Shown one piece after another: positions 62,891 through 64,000 of a DNA stretch of 64,000 nucleotides (its first letter is position 1; every line of letters begins with the position of its first letter). The position numbers and the translations under genes were made by a program. Below the pieces are notes generated by a model. The model saw nothing but the letters and a program-made list of their open reading frames with translations. It had not been told where the DNA came from and ran no database searches. The stretch comes from Acidobacteria bacterium AB60. Lineage in GTDB: Bacteria; Acidobacteriota; Terriglobia; Terriglobales; Acidobacteriaceae. The stretch covers positions 124,001 to 188,000 of the forward strand of contig VANK01000002.1 of assembly GCA_008682415.1 (NCBI GenBank), in the 5' to 3' direction.

Positions 62891-64000
62891 CTAATGGATG
62901 GTCTGGGATTTGCGGCGCATGTAGTCCATGAGGAGGTATTCGCCGAGGCGGTCAGGGCTGGTGAAGTAGGCTTTGCCGCGGCACATCTCGGAGACTTTGT
63001 GGACGAAGCGGATGAGCTCGAAGTCCTGCGCGAGCATGAAGGTGTTGATCATAATGTTGGACCGTTTGCAGCGGGCGACTTCTTCGAGGGTTTCGCTGAC
63101 CACCAGGGGATCGAGGCCGTAGGGATTTTTGTAGATGCGGCCGTCGGGCAGGGTGAGGGCGGAGGGTTTGCCGTCGGTGATCATGACGATCTGCTTCATG
63201 TCTTTTTTCTGGCGAGCGAGAACGCGCTGGGCGACGCGCAGGCCTTCGCGCGTATTGGTGTGCCAGGGTCCGACCTTCACGCGAGCGAGGTGAGAGACGG
63301 GCAGCTCTTCCGCGGAGTCGTGGAAGAGGACGAGAGAGAGCGAGTCTCCGGGATACTGCGTGCGGATGAGGTGGGAGAGGGCCATGGCCACGCGCTTGGC
63401 GGGGGTGAAGCGGTCTTCTCCGTACAGAATCATGGAATGCGAGCAGTCGAGCATGACCACGGTGGCACAGGAGCTCTGGTACTCGCATTGATGCACCTGC
63501 AGGTCGTCGTACTCGAGGTTGAGCGGGAGGCCGATGCCTTCGCGGGCGATGGCGGAGGTGAGGGTGGCGGTGGTGTCGAGATTAAGCACGTCACCGAACT
63601 CGTAGCGTCGCGACGCGCCGCTTGCTTCAATGCCGGTGGCGAAGTGGCGCGTGTCGTGGCGGCCGTAGCTTGACTTGCCGAGGGAGCCGAGCAGGTCGCG
63701 CAGGGTTTTGAAGCCGAGGAAGTCGAGGCTCTTGTCGGTGACCTCGAAGCGGACGCTTCCGGGAGGTCCGCTCTGCCCGCCTGCCTGGGCCGGATCGACC
63801 GTTCCGTCGGGGTTCATGGAGGAGATGTAGTTCTGCTGCTCCATCTTCTCGACGAGTTTGTCGAGCAGCTCGTCGAGGTTGCCGTTGGCGGAGAGCTCAT
63901 CGAGCTTCTGCTGCATCTCCTGATCGAGGAAATCGCCTGATTCGAGGACGCGACGCAGCGCTTCCTTCAGGCTCTCCATGTCGTGATCGAGTTCCTGGAA
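62891..64000 (-). CDS. VWA-domain protein (runs off the window edge)
   Basis: At least 369 residues; the frame is open to the window edge, so the start lies beyond. The N-terminal visible part is helical ([45 protein letters not shown]). The VWA domain holds a MIDAS site, DCSHS (D178 from the first visible Met), then [28 protein letters not shown] and [22 protein letters not shown]. It ends [21 protein letters not shown]. This resembles VWA proteins next to MoxR-type ATPases. Function unknown. Confidence 0.88.
   Translation of the reverse strand, partial: FQELDHDMESLKEALRRVLESGDFLDQEMQQKLDELSANGNLDELLDKLVEKMEQQNYISSMNPDGTVDPAQAGGQSGPPGSVRFEVTDKSLDFLGFKTLRDLLGSLGKSSYGRHDTRHFATGIEASGASRRYEFGDVLNLDTTATLTSAIAREGIGLPLNLEYDDLQVHQCEYQSSCATVVMLDCSHSMILYGEDRFTPAKRVAMALSHLIRTQYPGDSLSLVLFHDSAEELPVSHLARVKVGPWHTNTREGLRVAQRVLARQKKDMKQIVMITDGKPSALTLPDGRIYKNPYGLDPLVVSETLEEVARCKRSNIMINTFMLAQDFELIRFVHKVSEMCRGKAYFTSPDRLGEYLLMDYMRRKSQTIH

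Overview
The window looks like the chromosome of a GC-rich Acidobacteriota, most likely class Terriglobia (Acidobacteriia). The main evidence is a 908-residue ADOP-type permease (acidobacterial duplicated orphan permease) next to a PadR regulator, a second PadR gene fused to a collapsed ADOP remnant, several ArsR/SRPBCC/DinB clusters, SpoIIE-type phosphatases with membrane sensors, Tat-exported glycosidases, and dispersed palindromic intergenic repeats. This is inference from gene content; no rRNA gene is present. Housekeeping genes (folD, mutL, cmk, pyrR-pyrB-pyrC, frr, lipA, gyrB, rpmA-rplU) show that it is chromosomal.

Layout. 0-4.4 kb: the end of folD, then two PadR loci on the minus strand, one with an intact ADOP permease and one with a remnant. 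4.4-6.9 kb: a minus-strand operon arsR > SRPBCC > DinB > 69-aa membrane protein > DUF899. 7-12 kb: a secreted protein, an Hsp70-like ATPase, a SpoIIE phosphatase and an isoaspartyl peptidase. 12-18.7 kb: a VapBC pair, mutL, an unrecognised protein with a basic low-complexity tail, cmk, and two Zn-ribbon-type proteins. 18.7-22.5 kb: a heptamer repeat, a small basic protein, and the pyrimidine cluster. 22.5-32.6 kb: an endolysin-like muramidase, a putative sRNA, a PadR/membrane-protein locus with a strong operator, an array of about 1.7 kb of 276-bp repeats, and an ABC exporter with an APH-like kinase. 32.8-38.3 kb: two secreted hydrolases, then a metal-transport operon (leader ORF, Nramp-like transporter, small membrane protein, MgtC). 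38.3-49.9 kb: an ArsR/SRPBCC/DinB cluster, a second copy of the putative sRNA, frr, a second SpoIIE phosphatase, a Phd/VapC pair, a GHL6-type glycosidase, a secreted PPC-domain protein, lipA, a glycine-zipper lipoprotein and another DinB gene. 50-64 kb: gyrB, small secreted and membrane proteins, a transglutaminase, rpmA/rplU, a GH1 beta-glucosidase, gamma-glutamyltransferase, MazEF, a TPR lipoprotein and a VWA protein cut by the window edge.

The strongest leads are three. (1) The 35.5-38.3 kb operon has a promoter with a CsoR-like palindrome in its spacer, a leader of about 290 nt holding two proline-containing small ORFs, an Nramp homologue lacking the usual DPGN/MPH metal ligands, and MgtC, so it may handle magnesium or another divalent metal. 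(2) Two copies of a roughly 80-90 nt hairpin-plus-terminator element, at 23.5 and 40.0 kb on the minus strand, look like one sRNA family. (3) Several dispersed or tandem repeat families are present. Genes here often carry a -10-like hexamer only 6-11 nt before the start codon, which suggests leaderless transcripts.
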